A stretch of 64,000 nt of DNA from Pseudomonas berkeleyensis (GCF_014109765.1 NZ_CP059139.1:3538001-3602000), one strand, 5' to 3'. Shown: positions 45,265 through 55,409, counted from the stretch's first letter. Translations and numbers: made by a program. Notes: a model not told the origin generated them from the sequence alone.

Positions 45265-45606
45265 GGCAGTTCCTCAGTGACCACGCAGTGCATCCTTCCG
45301 ATACTGCGTAGCCCTTTTGTAAGCATGTTCCCTCCATCTGGAGGGGTTTATTGTCGAGGCGCGTGAGCCGCAGCCTTGCTCGCCTTATCGCAAGCCGCAT
45401 GCCATTCCAAAAAAATATATAAATACCAATAAAAACAATGACTTATATATTTAGATAGCCAAGCAATAATTTCATCTGTGGCGGATTTCCGCACGACCAG
45501 ATGCCAGGGCCTGGCGGATATCCATCCGCACATGGGTCATGCCAGTGACTTGTTGGGTGCAGGCTGCTCTGGCTACCATCGGCGACCACCCTCGACGGGC
45601 CTGCCC
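45265..45606. other. 342-bp divergent spacer dctA / AraC gene
   Basis: No gene is supportable here. Bases 45410-45465 are strikingly A+T-rich (A-tracts and TATATA) against the GC-rich background, a likely bent or IHF-binding stretch between the dctA sigma-54 promoter and upstream activator sites. Confidence 0.5.
45390..45404 (-). promoter_or_regulatory. Sigma-54 promoter of dctA
   Basis: On the minus strand the sequence is TGGCAT-GCGGC-TTGC, matching the -24/-12 consensus with one mismatch. RpoN and DctB/DctD control of dctA is established in Pseudomonas and rhizobia, which supports the call. Transcription would begin near 45378. Confidence 0.7.
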
Positions 45607-46605
45607 ATGCGCGAACGCACCATCGCCAGCCATTTCGTCCGCGCCGCCCTGCGCGGCGCCCAGCGTCAGAACCTGGCCTGCGAGGGCATTCTGCGCGGTG
45701 CTGGCATCCAGCCGGCGATCCTTCAGGAACCCCGCGCACGCATCGCTCCCGAGCAGTTCGCCCGGCTGATGCAGCTGCTCTGGGAAGCGCTGGATGACGA
45801 ATACCTGGGCTTCGGTCGCCAGCCGAGCCGACGCGGCACCTTCGCCATGATGGGTCACGCCATCATCCACTGCCGCAGCCTAGAAAAGGCTCTGAGCCGC
45901 GGCGCGCTGTTCTACAGCCTGTTCCCGGACGCACCGGTGATCCGCCTGCAGCGCGAAGGCGACTGGGCGCGGCTGAGCGTCGACGACAGCACCCTGTGGG
46001 ATCCGGATCACTTCCTGGTGGAAAGCCTGCTGGTGATCTGGCACCGCCTCGGCAGTTGGCTGATCGGCCAGCGCATTCGCCTGGAAGAAGCCACCTTCGC
46101 CTACCCCGAACCGGAGCACGCCGCCGAGTACGAGCTGTTGTTCCCCTGCAGCCGGCGGTTCTCCGCCGGACAGACCAGCCTGCTGTTCCATGCCCGCTAC
46201 CTGAGCATGCCGCTGCTGCAGGACGAACGTACGCTCAAGCAGTTTCTCCAGCACTCCCCCGCCGACCTGCTGGCACGCCCGGATGGCGGCGACAGCCTGA
46301 CCAGTCAGATCCGCCGCCTGCTGGGCCGGGACTGTCGCACCTGGGCCGACCTGGAACACGTCGCCCAACACCTGCACACCAGCCCGCAAACGCTGCGGCG
46401 CCATTTGCGCGAAGAAGGCACCAGCTTTCAGGAGCTCAAGGATCATCTGCGGCGCGACCTGGCCATCTATCACCTGGGCCGCGACGAACTGGCGATCCAG
46501 GACATCGCCGAGCAGCTCGGTTTCTCCGAACCTTCGGCCTTCCACCGCGCCTTCAAGAAATGGACAGGGCTGACGCCAGGCGCCTATCGAGCCCAGGAAG
46601 GCTGA
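45607..46605 (+). CDS. AraC family transcriptional regulator
   Basis: The 332-residue reading starts at ATG 45607 (MRERTIASHFVRAAL); an ORF extension to 45478 is unlikely. It has an arabinose-binding-like N-terminal domain (RIAPEQFARLMQLLWEALDDEYLGFG, MMGHAIIHCRSLEKALSRGALFY) and a C-terminal double helix-turn-helix (LEHVAQHLHTSPQTLRRHLREEG, IQDIAEQLGFSEPSAFHRAFKKWTGLTPGAYR). It is separated from the acyl-CoA genes by dctA, but may regulate them via the repeat at 43838-43874 (inference). Confidence 0.92.
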   Translation: MRERTIASHFVRAALRGAQRQNLACEGILRGAGIQPAILQEPRARIAPEQFARLMQLLWEALDDEYLGFGRQPSRRGTFAMMGHAIIHCRSLEKALSRGALFYSLFPDAPVIRLQREGDWARLSVDDSTLWDPDHFLVESLLVIWHRLGSWLIGQRIRLEEATFAYPEPEHAAEYELLFPCSRRFSAGQTSLLFHARYLSMPLLQDERTLKQFLQHSPADLLARPDGGDSLTSQIRRLLGRDCRTWADLEHVAQHLHTSPQTLRRHLREEGTSFQELKDHLRRDLAIYHLGRDELAIQDIAEQLGFSEPSAFHRAFKKWTGLTPGAYRAQEG

Positions 46606-46728
46606 GAAAGGCCAAAGCGAAGCTGCCATAGATCGAAACAATTACCCGGACATCCAAGGGATTTTGTCTTAAACAATCGCCAGGCAAGGCCGACATATCT
46701 CCAGCGCCTAATCCAGAGAGCCCCTACG

Positions 46729-48039
46729 ATGTTCGCCACCCGCCTGAAACAAGAGCTGCAAGTCCTGCGTGAAGAACTGGCGTCCATCGAACAGGTACGC
46801 TCAAGCCTGAACGAGGAAATGCTCGCCCTGTATCTGGATCCACAGGGTCGTATCGAATCGGTCAACCGCAACTTCGAGCAGGAAATGCTCTACCGCGCCG
46901 AGCAACTGCATGGCCGCAGCCTGCTGGAGATGATTCCCGAGCACGTGCGCAACCTGGACTTTCACCATCGTGTTCGCCATGCACTGGAGCGTGGCGAGCA
47001 TCTGGCTGGCGTCATTCGTCTCAAGCGTGGTAGTGGTGAAGAGGCGTGGTTGCGCTCGATCCTGCAGCCTATTCGCGACAGCCAGGGGCGAATCAAACAG
47101 TTCTCGCTGTTTGCCAGCGACCTGACTCGCACCATCGAGTCCTCGCGCGAGCATGAGAATCTGATCAAGGCGCTGCAGCGCTCCACTGCCGTGATCGAGT
47201 TCAACCTCGATGGCGTGGTGCTCACCGCCAACAAGCCCTTCCTCGACTCGATGGGCTACACCCTGGCGCAAGTTCAAGGCAAGCATCACAACATCTTCTG
47301 CGATCCGGCTGAAGCCAACTCACCGCAGTACAAGGCGTTCTGGGACAAGCTGCGCCGAGGCGAATTCGTCGTCGACCGCTTTAAACGCGTGGACAGCCTC
47401 GGCCGCGATGTCTGGCTGGAAGCCTCCTACAACCCCATTACCGACGCCAACAACCGGCTGTACAAGGTGGTCAAGTTCGCCACCGTGATCACCGACCAGG
47501 TCATGCGCGAGGCGGAAGTGGCCGAAGCCGCTGGCATCGCTTTCGAGACGTCCAAAGGCACCGATAGCAGCGCACGAAACGGCGCCGCCGTGGTGCAGCA
47601 GATGCTCGACGCCATGCGCGAACTGGCCAACCGCATGCAGGAAGCAGCGCAAGGCATCGAGGCGCTGGACAAGCAGTCCCAGCTGATCGGTTCCATCGTC
47701 AAGAACATCAGCAGCATTGCCGAGCAGACCAATCTACTGGCACTCAATGCGGCCATCGAGGCGGCGCGTGCTGGCGAGCAGGGCCGCGGTTTCGCCGTGG
47801 TCGCCGACGAAGTTCGTCAACTGGCCTCACGCACCAGCGCCGCCACCGTGGAAATCACCAGCGTGGTCGGGCAGAACCAGCAACTCGCCGAACGTGCCGT
47901 GGAGATCATCGACCGCGGCAAGAGCCAGGCCGAACTCGGCCTGGAACTGTCCGCCCAGGCCGGTCAGGTGATCGAAGAAATCCAGGATGGCGCGCAGCGC
48001 GTGGTCAAGGCCGTGGAGCGTTTCGCGACGCACCTCTGA
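46729..48039 (+). CDS. Cytoplasmic PAS-PAS methyl-accepting chemotaxis protein (BdlA-like)
   Basis: The 436-residue protein has no membrane helix. A short N-terminal coiled coil is followed by PAS domain 1 (about 35-140) and PAS domain 2 (about 150-255, [23 protein letters not shown]). A shortened signalling domain follows, with the hairpin tip [35 protein letters not shown]. This architecture is that of BdlA, a biofilm-dispersal protein of P. aeruginosa, and of some Aer-like sensors. It may sense redox or a small ligand. No chemotaxis genes are nearby. Confidence 0.88.
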   Translation: MFATRLKQELQVLREELASIEQVRSSLNEEMLALYLDPQGRIESVNRNFEQEMLYRAEQLHGRSLLEMIPEHVRNLDFHHRVRHALERGEHLAGVIRLKRGSGEEAWLRSILQPIRDSQGRIKQFSLFASDLTRTIESSREHENLIKALQRSTAVIEFNLDGVVLTANKPFLDSMGYTLAQVQGKHHNIFCDPAEANSPQYKAFWDKLRRGEFVVDRFKRVDSLGRDVWLEASYNPITDANNRLYKVVKFATVITDQVMREAEVAEAAGIAFETSKGTDSSARNGAAVVQQMLDAMRELANRMQEAAQGIEALDKQSQLIGSIVKNISSIAEQTNLLALNAAIEAARAGEQGRGFAVVADEVRQLASRTSAATVEITSVVGQNQQLAERAVEIIDRGKSQAELGLELSAQAGQVIEEIQDGAQRVVKAVERFATHL

Positions 48040-48048
48040 GCACGACAG

Positions 48049-48101
48049 CAGGGTGCGCTAGGCGCACCGTGGAAAGCGACGGTACGCGCGGCGCACCCTA
48101 C
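48049..48101. repeat. REP pair (GTAGGGTGCGC family)
   Basis: CAGGGTGCGCTAGGCGCACC and GGTACGCGCGGCGCACCCTAC lie between the chemotaxis gene and phoQ, whose 3' ends face each other. Confidence 0.7.
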
Positions 48102-48105
48102 ACCC

Positions 48106-49488
48106 TCAATCGTACAAGCGCACCCGGAAACACGCCCCGCCCAACTCCGACTCTTCCAGGCTCAGTTCACCGTCGTAGCTCTCGACGATGTCCTCGACCA
48201 CCGCCAGGCCGATGCCCTGCCCCGGATTCTGCGCATCCAGGCGTTCGCCGCGCTGCAACACGCGCGCGCGTTGATCCGGCGGCACGCCAGGACCATCGTC
48301 CTCGATGGTGATCAGGCAGCCTCCTGCCAGTGGCTCCAGGCGAATGTGCACCCGGTGCAGGCATAGCCGGTAGGCGTTCTCCAGCAGGTTGCCGAGCAGT
48401 TCCATCAGCGCGCCGCGCTCCATGGTGATCTGGCTATGCTCGGGCACGTCCAGCGTCGCCTCCACGCGCTTGTCGCGGTAGACCTTGTCCAACGACCGGC
48501 ACAGGCCATCGAGCAACGGCCACACCCGCTCGCGGTGGCGCACCAGGCCGCTACGACGCAGGCTGGCACGCTGCAGCTGATAGCCAACCTGCTGGCTCAT
48601 GCGCTCGATCTGCGCCTGCATCAGTTGCGCCTGTTCGCGGTTCTCCGGTTGCACCGCCAGGGTTTCCCCCATGCCCTGCAGCACGCTGAGCGGCGTCTTC
48701 AGGCTATGGGCGAGGTCTTCCAGAGAATCGCGATAACGCTCGCGCTGACGACGTTCACTGTCGAGCAGGCGGTTCAACGAATTGGTCAGGCGCAACAGCT
48801 CACGCGGGTGATCATCACTGAGGCGCTGGCGGGTTCCCGCCTCCACGCCATCGAGCTCGTCGCTGAGCCCTCGCAGACTGCGAAAACCCCAGGTCAGGCC
48901 GAACCAGAGCAGGCCGAGCAGAACCAGCAGCGCGATCCCCAACCACAGGCGCAATTGCCAGGCAAAACCGTCGAACAGCGTCTGGTATTCGCGCGTCGGT
49001 TGCATGGTGACGATGCTCAGGGCCGTCTCGTCGCCGCGAACCAGGTCGACCTCGATGTCGTAGACGAAATACTCCTGGCCATTCTCGTCGCGGATGCGCA
49101 CGAACTCGTGGCCGCGGCCGTCGTAGCGCGGCAAGTAACGCACCAGTTCATCGATGGAGGAACGCGAGCGCCAGATCAGCTTGCCCTCGCGGTCGAAGAT
49201 GAAGCCCAGCAAGTGCGAATCGAGGTTGTCGAATTCCTCGTCCGGCATCTTGTCCGGCATGCTCAATTGGCCATCATGAATACGCGCTGCCGAAATCAGC
49301 GCGGCTGCATCGGAGGCCAGACGTTTCTCCACCGTCTGCTCCAGGGCCATGAGAAACACGCCCTGTAGCACCGGCATCAGCAACAACATGAACAGCATCG
49401 CCAGCGCTGCACTGGCCAACATCAGGCGCAAGCGCAGTGAACCGAGGCGAATCCGCAGCTTGCGCAGAACGGCGCGCGCTCGACTCAC
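48106..49488 (-). CDS. phoQ: Sensor histidine kinase PhoQ
   Basis: The 460-residue protein has a first membrane helix at about residues 20-45, a periplasmic PAS-like sensor with the acidic patch MPDEEFDNLD that binds Mg2+ and cationic peptides, and a second helix at about 175-200. HAMP follows, then phospho-acceptor His261 in AHSLKTPLSVLQG, N-box LLGNLLENAYRL and the G-box DDGPGVPP...GIGLAVVEDIVESY. Its start overlaps the phoP stop by four bases. It responds to low Mg2+ and signals to PhoP. Confidence 0.94.
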   Translation of the reverse strand: MSRARAVLRKLRIRLGSLRLRLMLASAALAMLFMLLLMPVLQGVFLMALEQTVEKRLASDAAALISAARIHDGQLSMPDKMPDEEFDNLDSHLLGFIFDREGKLIWRSRSSIDELVRYLPRYDGRGHEFVRIRDENGQEYFVYDIEVDLVRGDETALSIVTMQPTREYQTLFDGFAWQLRLWLGIALLVLLGLLWFGLTWGFRSLRGLSDELDGVEAGTRQRLSDDHPRELLRLTNSLNRLLDSERRQRERYRDSLEDLAHSLKTPLSVLQGMGETLAVQPENREQAQLMQAQIERMSQQVGYQLQRASLRRSGLVRHRERVWPLLDGLCRSLDKVYRDKRVEATLDVPEHSQITMERGALMELLGNLLENAYRLCLHRVHIRLEPLAGGCLITIEDDGPGVPPDQRARVLQRGERLDAQNPGQGIGLAVVEDIVESYDGELSLEESELGGACFRVRLYD

Positions 49489-50162
49489 TTGCAGCGCTCG
49501 TTGAACATGTAGCCCTGGCCACGCACGGTTTCGATCGGTTTGTCGTTCAGCACGGTCTCCAGCTTGCGCCGCAGGCGGCCGACCAGCACCTCGATGACAT
49601 TGGGATCACGCTCATCGTCGCCCGGATAGAGCTGCTCCATCAGCCGCTCCTTGGCCACCACTTGCTGGTGATGGAGCATGAGGTATTCGAGAATTCGGTA
49701 TTCGTAAGCGGTGAGTTGCAACGACTGCTCATCGACGGTCGCCTGCTTGCGATTGAGATCGAGCACCAGATTGCCAGCCTCGATGGTCGACTTGGTAAAC
49801 CCGGAAGACCGCCGCAACAAGGCATTCAGGCGCGCCTCCAGCTCTTCGAACTGGAACGGCTTGACCACGTAATCGTCAGCACCGCAGGAAAGCCCTTCGA
49901 CCTTGTCCTGCCAGTTGCCCCGCGCGGTGAGAATCAGGATCGGGAAGTTCTTGTCCTGGCTACGCAGCTCACGGATCAGATCGATGCCGCTCATGCCCGG
50001 CAGGCCGAGGTCGACCAGAGCCAGGTCATGGTTGAACGACTCGGCCCGATACAGCGCCTCTTCGGCGGTTCGCACGGCGTCCACTACATGCCCGTTCTCA
50101 CTGAGGCGAGTGAACAGATGGTGACGCAGCAGCGCCTCATCCTCCACCACCAACAATTTCAT
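49485..50162 (-). CDS. phoP: Response regulator PhoP
   Basis: The 225-residue OmpR-type regulator begins MKLLVVEDEALLRHHLFTRL. The phospho-acceptor is Asp51 in ALVDLGLPGMSG, and the receiver ends with DDYVVKPFQFEELEARL. The winged-helix domain (about 125-222) ends ERDPNVIEVLVGRLRRKLE...VRGQGYMF. It matches P. aeruginosa PhoP closely as I recall it. It regulates low-Mg2+ and peptide-resistance genes, including oprH. The 209-bp gap to oprH holds repeat R4. Confidence 0.96.
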   Translation of the reverse strand: MKLLVVEDEALLRHHLFTRLSENGHVVDAVRTAEEALYRAESFNHDLALVDLGLPGMSGIDLIRELRSQDKNFPILILTARGNWQDKVEGLSCGADDYVVKPFQFEELEARLNALLRRSSGFTKSTIEAGNLVLDLNRKQATVDEQSLQLTAYEYRILEYLMLHHQQVVAKERLMEQLYPGDDERDPNVIEVLVGRLRRKLETVLNDKPIETVRGQGYMFNERCK

Positions 50163-50200
50163 GACACTCTCCCTTTCTCAGTTGTACGAAGGCCGAGCAA

Positions 50201-50344
50201 ATCAGTCGGCGTGAAAACTACTGCGCTCGGCCATGCTGCGTTAAAAACCGGCTCAGAGTGCTCATTTACAACTCGTAAACTGCGCCTCTTCGCCGGTTCT
50301 CGCCTTGCCTGACCTTCGCTCGCTACGTTTTCACACGGACTGAT
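50201..50344 (+). repeat. Dispersed inverted-repeat element, copy R4, inside oprH-phoP
   Basis: The ends ATCAGTCGGCGTGAAAACTA and ACGTTTTCACACGGACTGAT are inverted repeats, 16 of 20 bases paired. Inner arms AACCGGC and GCCGGTT also pair. Shared blocks with the other copies are TGCGCTCGGCCATGCTGCGTT, TGCTCATTTACA and CTCGTAAACT (the longest of these split across the element). It lies between oprH and phoP, which normally form one operon. Confidence 0.8.
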
Positions 50345-50371
50345 GCCCGGCCAGGTGAAACGAAGCCTCCG

Positions 50372-50977
50372 TCAGAAGGCGAAGTTGGCACCAAGATAGA
50401 GCTGCGAGGTGCTGTGCAGATCCAGCGACCCGGCCTTGCCCTCGCCATGCGGCGCCATTTCTGTGCTGGCATTGGTACGCAGATAACGATAGCCGGCTTC
50501 GATCGACGTATTGCTGTTCAGTTCCTGCAGGATACCGGCCTGCAGGCCTGCCGCGTAGCCGACGTTGCTGTCACGCGAGAAGCCACGGCTGTTCTGCTCC
50601 AGCTTGACCAGGCCAGCAGTCACACCACCGAACAACTTGGTGTTGTTGTCACCCAGCGGTACGAACATGTCATAGCTGCCGAGCAGGTTCTGCTGGCGCA
50701 GCTTGTAGCCATTATTGCTGTCGGAAACATGCTCGTAGGTCGCGTAATAACGGCCATCGGCAGTCTTCTGGCCAGCGCGCACGCCCCAGGTACCGGTGCC
50801 ATTGATTACCTTGTCCAGTTTGGGATTGTCCAGGTTGGCATTCAGCGCATTGGACTTCTGGATGTTGTTGTCGGTCTGGCCCCAGGTCAGGCCGACGAAA
50901 TTGTCATTGGCCTGCGCAGCGGTAGCGCCGAGGGCCAGGCAGGTAGCGAATGCAATACGGTTCAGGGTGATTTTCAT
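50372..50977 (-). CDS. oprH: Outer-membrane protein OprH (PhoP/low-Mg2+ inducible)
   Basis: The 201-residue protein starts at 50977 (MKITLNRIAFATCLALGATA, cleavage after AQA). The mature protein opens NDNFVGLTWGQTDNN and ends LYLGANFAF with a terminal Phe, and alternates strand and turn as an eight-stranded barrel. OprH binds LPS and stabilises the outer membrane when Mg2+ is low. The start was chosen for the signal peptide; ribosome site GAGAGGA lies upstream. Four PhoP-type repeats lie 60-98 bp upstream. Confidence 0.95.
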   Translation of the reverse strand: MKITLNRIAFATCLALGATAAQANDNFVGLTWGQTDNNIQKSNALNANLDNPKLDKVINGTGTWGVRAGQKTADGRYYATYEHVSDSNNGYKLRQQNLLGSYDMFVPLGDNNTKLFGGVTAGLVKLEQNSRGFSRDSNVGYAAGLQAGILQELNSNTSIEAGYRYLRTNASTEMAPHGEGKAGSLDLHSTSQLYLGANFAF

Positions 50978-51036
50978 CGAATCGTTCCTCTCGTTTCGGT
51001 TGTGATCAACTCGACAACGAGTCTGCCGGAAGAGTA

Positions 51037-51075
51037 CTGAATCGCCGCTGAACCCTCCTTGAACCTGCACTGAAC
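51037..51075 (-). promoter_or_regulatory. Four 11-bp-phased PhoP-type boxes upstream of oprH
   Basis: Read on the plus strand CTGAA/TTGAAC units begin at 51037, 51048, 51059 and 51070, exactly 11 bp apart (GTTCAG-type on the minus strand). Direct repeats with this period are the recognised form of PhoP/OmpR-class sites. A -10-like TACTCT directly follows at 51036-51031. Confidence 0.75.
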
Positions 51076-51088
51076 GAGCGGCAAACAG

Positions 51089-52261
51089 CTACAAACGTCG
51101 CACCAGGGCCGCAGCGAGCATGAACAAGGACGCCAGAACGACGAGCAATGCCCACCAACCGGCGTGCTCCCAGACATAACCACCGACATAGCCGACCAGG
51201 CTGGAACCCAGGTAATACGCGCACAGATAAAGCGCCGAAGCCTGTGCCTTGGCGCCTTGCGCATGAGCCCCGACCTGGCCGCTGGCGACCGCATGCGCGG
51301 CAAAGAAACCCAGGGTGAACAATGCCAACCCGACCACCGCCGCACTCAGCCAGGGCGTCGCGCAAAGCGCCACCCCCAGCAGCATCAGGCCGATCCCGCC
51401 ATGCAGAACCTGCCGCGCCCCGAAGCGCGGCACCAGGCGCCCAGCCCAACCCGCGCTGAAGATACCCAGCAGGTAAACGGTGAACAGCAGACCGATCACC
51501 GTGGCCGAGAGATTGAACGGCTCACCGGCCAGGCGAAACCCTACATAGTTGAACAAGGCCACGAAGCCGCCCATCAACAGGAAAGCCAGGGCGAACAACA
51601 CCCGCAAACGCGGGTTACCCAGGTGCAAAGCGAAATTGCGCAGCAGCCCGCGCAGCGACAGTGGCTGAGCAGTGAAATGGCGTGACGGCGGCAACAGCCA
51701 GAGAAACAGCCCAAGCGCCAGCAGACCGAGCCCGGCGATACCGCCCAACGCCCACGGCCAGCCACCGAGGTCGCTGAGCAGGCCCGCCAGCAGACGGCCG
51801 AGCAAGCCGCCCAGTGCCGTGCCACCGATATACAGCCCCATGGCTGCCGGCAGCGACTCGGGGTCGAACTCCTCGCCAACATAGGCCATGGCCAATGCCG
51901 GTAGCCCACTCAACGCCAGCCCGAGCAGCGCCCGCAGAATCAGCAGACTGCCCCACTCTTCCACCAAAGCGCAGGCGATACCCAGCAGCGCCGCCAGCCC
52001 CAGCGCCGCAGCCATCACCGGCTTGCGCCCCCAGCTCTCCGCCAGCGCGCCGGATACCAGCAGGCACAGCGCCAGGCTCAGCGTCGTCAAAGATAGCGCC
52101 AGGCTGCTACTGGCCGCGGAAACGCGAAAATGCGCCGCCAACAGCGGTAGCAGTGGTTGCACGCAATAGAGCATGGCGAAGGTGGCGAAACCGGCGCAGA
52201 ACAGCGCCAGGGTGGCGCGCCGATAGGCGGTACTGCCACGGGTGAGATGGGTAGCGGACAT
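51089..52261 (-). CDS. Major facilitator superfamily transporter
   Basis: The 390-residue protein has twelve predicted helices and MFS motifs. GALAESWGRKPVMAAALG is the loop 2-3 signature, GEEFDPESLPAAMGLYIGGTALGGLLGRLLAG lies in helices 4-5, and GWAGRLVPRFGARQVLHGG is the second-half repeat. It resembles YnfM/arabinose-efflux-like exporters. The substrate is unknown. It ends 14 bp from the PhoP-box array and starts upstream of napE on the opposite strand, so it may be an unlinked gene. Confidence 0.9.
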   Translation of the reverse strand: MSATHLTRGSTAYRRATLALFCAGFATFAMLYCVQPLLPLLAAHFRVSAASSSLALSLTTLSLALCLLVSGALAESWGRKPVMAAALGLAALLGIACALVEEWGSLLILRALLGLALSGLPALAMAYVGEEFDPESLPAAMGLYIGGTALGGLLGRLLAGLLSDLGGWPWALGGIAGLGLLALGLFLWLLPPSRHFTAQPLSLRGLLRNFALHLGNPRLRVLFALAFLLMGGFVALFNYVGFRLAGEPFNLSATVIGLLFTVYLLGIFSAGWAGRLVPRFGARQVLHGGIGLMLLGVALCATPWLSAAVVGLALFTLGFFAAHAVASGQVGAHAQGAKAQASALYLCAYYLGSSLVGYVGGYVWEHAGWWALLVVLASLFMLAAALVRRL

Positions 52262-52435
52262 CGGGGACGGGACTCACGGGACATGAAGCAGGTAACGGCA
52301 TAAATATTAGCACGCTACCGATCTCCCGAGTCATACCACCCTCCAAGTGGCCCAAACCCTGACCCACCTCAACACGCTTTGCCCTTAATAAAACTAAGGT
52401 CTAGCCTGAACGTTGAACGAAACGGAGCCAAGCGC

Positions 52436-52603
52436 ATGGACAACACGCCTGAACACCGCGCGTCGAAAGGCAAGGAAACCCGCCTGTTCGTTTTCCTCGT
52501 GGTCTGCCTCTTTCCCCTTCTCTCGATCGCCCTGGTGGGTGGCTACGGATTCTTCATCTGGTTCATGCAGATGCTCCTGGGGCCACCCGGCCCGCCCCAC
52601 TGA
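52436..52603 (+). CDS. napE: Periplasmic nitrate reductase small membrane protein NapE
   Basis: The 55-residue product is read from ATG 52436 (MDNTPEHRASKGKETRLF) behind ACGGAG. It has one membrane helix (VFLVVCLFPLLSIALVGGYGFFIWF), as in NapE of other pseudomonads. Its role is not defined. First gene of napEDABC; no clear Anr box (TTGAT-N4-ATCAA) is visible in the 174 bp upstream. Confidence 0.88.
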   Translation: MDNTPEHRASKGKETRLFVFLVVCLFPLLSIALVGGYGFFIWFMQMLLGPPGPPH

Positions 52604-52633
52604 CGCCCACATGAAACAACGGAGCCACGGAAG

Positions 52634-52897
52634 ATGGCCGAAGAAACCGTGCATATAGCCAGCCTGCTGATTCACATCCGCCCCGAACTGCTCGATGCAG
52701 TCAAAACCAACCTGCGCCAGCTCGATGGCCTGGAACTTCATCAGGAGAGCCCTCAAGGCAAGCTGGTGGTGGTTCTGGAAACCACACACGAGCGCCACAT
52801 CCTCGACAGAATCGATCAGATCAACAGCCTGCCGGGGGTTCTCAACGCTGCGTTGGTCTACCACGAACTCCTCACCCCAGAGGGAGAACCAGAGTGA
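52634..52897 (+). CDS. napD: NapA chaperone NapD
   Basis: The 87-residue cytoplasmic protein ([21 protein letters not shown]) matches NapD in length and in the N-terminal HIASLLxxxRPE and [18 protein letters not shown] segments. It binds the twin-arginine signal of NapA and holds it until cofactor insertion. GGAG lies 9 bases before the ATG. Its stop overlaps the GTG start of napA. Confidence 0.93.
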   Translation: MAEETVHIASLLIHIRPELLDAVKTNLRQLDGLELHQESPQGKLVVVLETTHERHILDRIDQINSLPGVLNAALVYHELLTPEGEPE

Positions 52898-55398
52898 AGC
52901 TTTCCCGCCGTGACTTTGCCAAAGCCAACGCTGCTGCCATCGCTGCAGCCGCCGCCGGCCTGCCCTTCATCAGTACTGCCAGCAACCTGATCACCGAGGC
53001 GGACATGACCCGCCTGGACTGGAACAAGGCGCCCTGTCGCTTCTGCGGCACCGGCTGCAGCGTGATGGTGGCGACCCGCGACAACCGCGTGGTCGCCACC
53101 CACGGCGACGTCAAGGCCGAGGTCAATCGCGGCCTGAACTGCGTCAAGGGCTACTTCCTGTCGAAGATCATGTACGGCGTCGACCGCCTCAACCAGCCAC
53201 TGCTGCGCATGAAGAACGGCGTGTATGACAAGCAGGGCGAGTTCCAGCCGGTTAGCTGGGAACAGGCCTTCGACATCATGGCGCAGAAGACCAAGGAGGC
53301 GTTGCGTGAGCACGGCCCCGAGGCTGTCGGCATGTTCGGCTCCGGCCAGTGGACGATCTGGGAAGGCTACGCGGCCAACAAGCTGATGAAGGCCGGTTTC
53401 CGCTCCAACAACATCGACCCCAACGCGCGCCACTGCATGGCCTCGGCGGTGATGGGCTTCATGCGCACCTTCGGCATGGACGAGCCGATGGGCTGCTACG
53501 ACGACATCGAAGCCACCGACAGCTTCGTGCTGTGGGGCTCGAACATGGCCGAGATGCATCCGGTGCTGTGGAGCCGGGTCACTGACCGGCGCCTGAGCAA
53601 ACCGGACGTCAAGGTCGCCGTGCTGTCGACCTTCGAACACCGCAGCTTCGATCTGGCCGACATTCCCATGGTATTCAAGCCACAGACCGACCTGCTGATC
53701 CTCAATTACATCGCCAACCACATCATCGAAACCGGCGCGGTGAACAAGGACTTCGTCAGCAAACACACCAAGTTCGCCAAAGGCGCTGACGACATCGGTT
53801 ACGGCCTGCGCGCCGACAACCCGCTGGAAATGCAGGCCAAGAACGCCAGCAAGGCCAATACCTGGAGCGACATGTCGTTCGAGGAGTTCGCGGCCTTCGT
53901 CAAACCCTACACCCTGGAGCGCGCCGCCAAGGAATCGGGCGTGCCGGCAGAGCGCCTCAAGGCGCTGGCCGAGCTGTACGCCGACCCGAAACGCAAGGTG
54001 GTGTCGTTCTGGACCATGGGCTTCAACCAGCACACCCGCGGTGTTTGGGCCAACAACCTGATCTACAACATCCATTTGCTGACCGGCAAGATCAGCGAGC
54101 CGGGCAACAGCCCTTTCTCGCTCACCGGCCAACCATCGGCCTGCGGCACCGCGCGCGAAGTCGGCACCTTCTCCCATCGTCTGCCCGCCGACATGGTGGT
54201 GACCAACCCGAAACACCGTGCCACTGCCGAGAAGATCTGGAAACTGCCGGACGGCACCATTCAGGAAAAACCCGGTTTCCACGCCGTCGAGCAGAGCCGC
54301 AAGCTCAAGGATGGCGTGCTCAAGGTCTACTGGACCCAGGTCAGCAATAACATGCAGGCCGGCCCCAACATCATGCAGGAGGTTCTGCCCGGCTGGCGCA
54401 ACCCGGGAGCATTCGTCATCGTCTCTGACGTTTACCCGACGGTTTCCGCCCAGGCTGCCGACCTGATCCTGCCCAGTGCCATGTGGGTGGAAAAGGAAGG
54501 TGCCTACGGCAACGCCGAGCGCCGCACGCAGTTCTGGCACCAACTGGTGCATGCCCCAGGCGAGGCCAAGTCCGACCTGTGGCAGTTGGTGGAATTTTCC
54601 AAGCGCTTCACCACCGATGAAGTCTGGCCTGCCGAGTTGCTGGCCAAGTCGCCGCAACACAAGGGCAAGACGCTGTATCAGGTGCTGTTCGCCAACGGCC
54701 AGGTCGACCAGTTCCCGGTCGAGCAGATCGAGTCGGGCTATGCCAACGACGAAGCCAAGGCCTTCGGCTTTTATCTGCAGAAAGGCCTGTTCGAGGAATA
54801 CGCCCAGTTCGGCCGCGGTCATGCCCACGACCTGGCCCCCTTCGACAGCTACCACGCCGCACGCGGCTTGCGCTGGCCGGTGGTGGATGGCCAGGAAACC
54901 CGCTGGCGCTATCGCGAAGGCCTCGATCCCTACGTGGAAAAAGGCAGTAGCGTGCAGTTCTACGGTTACCCGGACAAACGTGCGCTGATCTTCGCCCTGC
55001 CCTACGAGCCAGCCGCCGAAGCACCCGACAATGATTACCCGTTCTGGCTCAGCACCGGCCGGGTACTGGAGCACTGGCACACCGGCAGCATGACCCAACG
55101 CGTCGAGGAGCTGCACCGCGCAATACCCGACGCCCTGGTGTACATGCATCCGGATGACGCCAAGGCGCTCAAGGCCCGGCGTGGCAGCGAGGTCAAGGTG
55201 ATCAGCCGGCGCGGCGAAATACGTGCACGTATCGAAACCCGTGGCCGTAACAAGCCGCCGCGCGGCCTGGTTTTCGTGCCGTTCTTCGATGCCAACAAGC
55301 TGATCAACAAGGTCACTCTGGACGCCACCGACCCGATCTCCAAGCAGACCGACTACAAGAAGTGTGCGGTGAAGATCGAACTGATCAGCCTGGCCTGA
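52894..55398 (+). CDS. napA: Periplasmic nitrate reductase catalytic subunit NapA
   Basis: The 834-residue protein starts at GTG 52894, overlapping the napD stop (GTGA). The Tat signal has [20 protein letters not shown]. The 4Fe-4S motif [21 protein letters not shown] with the fourth Cys in [12 protein letters not shown] is at about residues 48-90. Cys in [15 protein letters not shown] is the expected molybdenum ligand. It reduces nitrate to nitrite in the periplasm with Mo-bisMGD. Confidence 0.97.
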   Translation: MKLSRRDFAKANAAAIAAAAAGLPFISTASNLITEADMTRLDWNKAPCRFCGTGCSVMVATRDNRVVATHGDVKAEVNRGLNCVKGYFLSKIMYGVDRLNQPLLRMKNGVYDKQGEFQPVSWEQAFDIMAQKTKEALREHGPEAVGMFGSGQWTIWEGYAANKLMKAGFRSNNIDPNARHCMASAVMGFMRTFGMDEPMGCYDDIEATDSFVLWGSNMAEMHPVLWSRVTDRRLSKPDVKVAVLSTFEHRSFDLADIPMVFKPQTDLLILNYIANHIIETGAVNKDFVSKHTKFAKGADDIGYGLRADNPLEMQAKNASKANTWSDMSFEEFAAFVKPYTLERAAKESGVPAERLKALAELYADPKRKVVSFWTMGFNQHTRGVWANNLIYNIHLLTGKISEPGNSPFSLTGQPSACGTAREVGTFSHRLPADMVVTNPKHRATAEKIWKLPDGTIQEKPGFHAVEQSRKLKDGVLKVYWTQVSNNMQAGPNIMQEVLPGWRNPGAFVIVSDVYPTVSAQAADLILPSAMWVEKEGAYGNAERRTQFWHQLVHAPGEAKSDLWQLVEFSKRFTTDEVWPAELLAKSPQHKGKTLYQVLFANGQVDQFPVEQIESGYANDEAKAFGFYLQKGLFEEYAQFGRGHAHDLAPFDSYHAARGLRWPVVDGQETRWRYREGLDPYVEKGSSVQFYGYPDKRALIFALPYEPAAEAPDNDYPFWLSTGRVLEHWHTGSMTQRVEELHRAIPDALVYMHPDDAKALKARRGSEVKVISRRGEIRARIETRGRNKPPRGLVFVPFFDANKLINKVTLDATDPISKQTDYKKCAVKIELISLA

Positions 55399-55409
55399 GG
55401 AGCACTGTC

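Noticed and set aside
43921..45366. 481-residue plus-strand ORF opposite dctA
   Set aside because: Asp/His/Gln-rich shadow frame; dctA is well supported.
52262..52435. NarL heptamer-like TACCACC upstream of napE
   Set aside because: Single poor match without a second properly spaced heptamer.
52858..55149. 763-residue minus-strand ORF
   Set aside because: Antisense shadow of napA; Val/Ala/Gly/His-rich with no domains.
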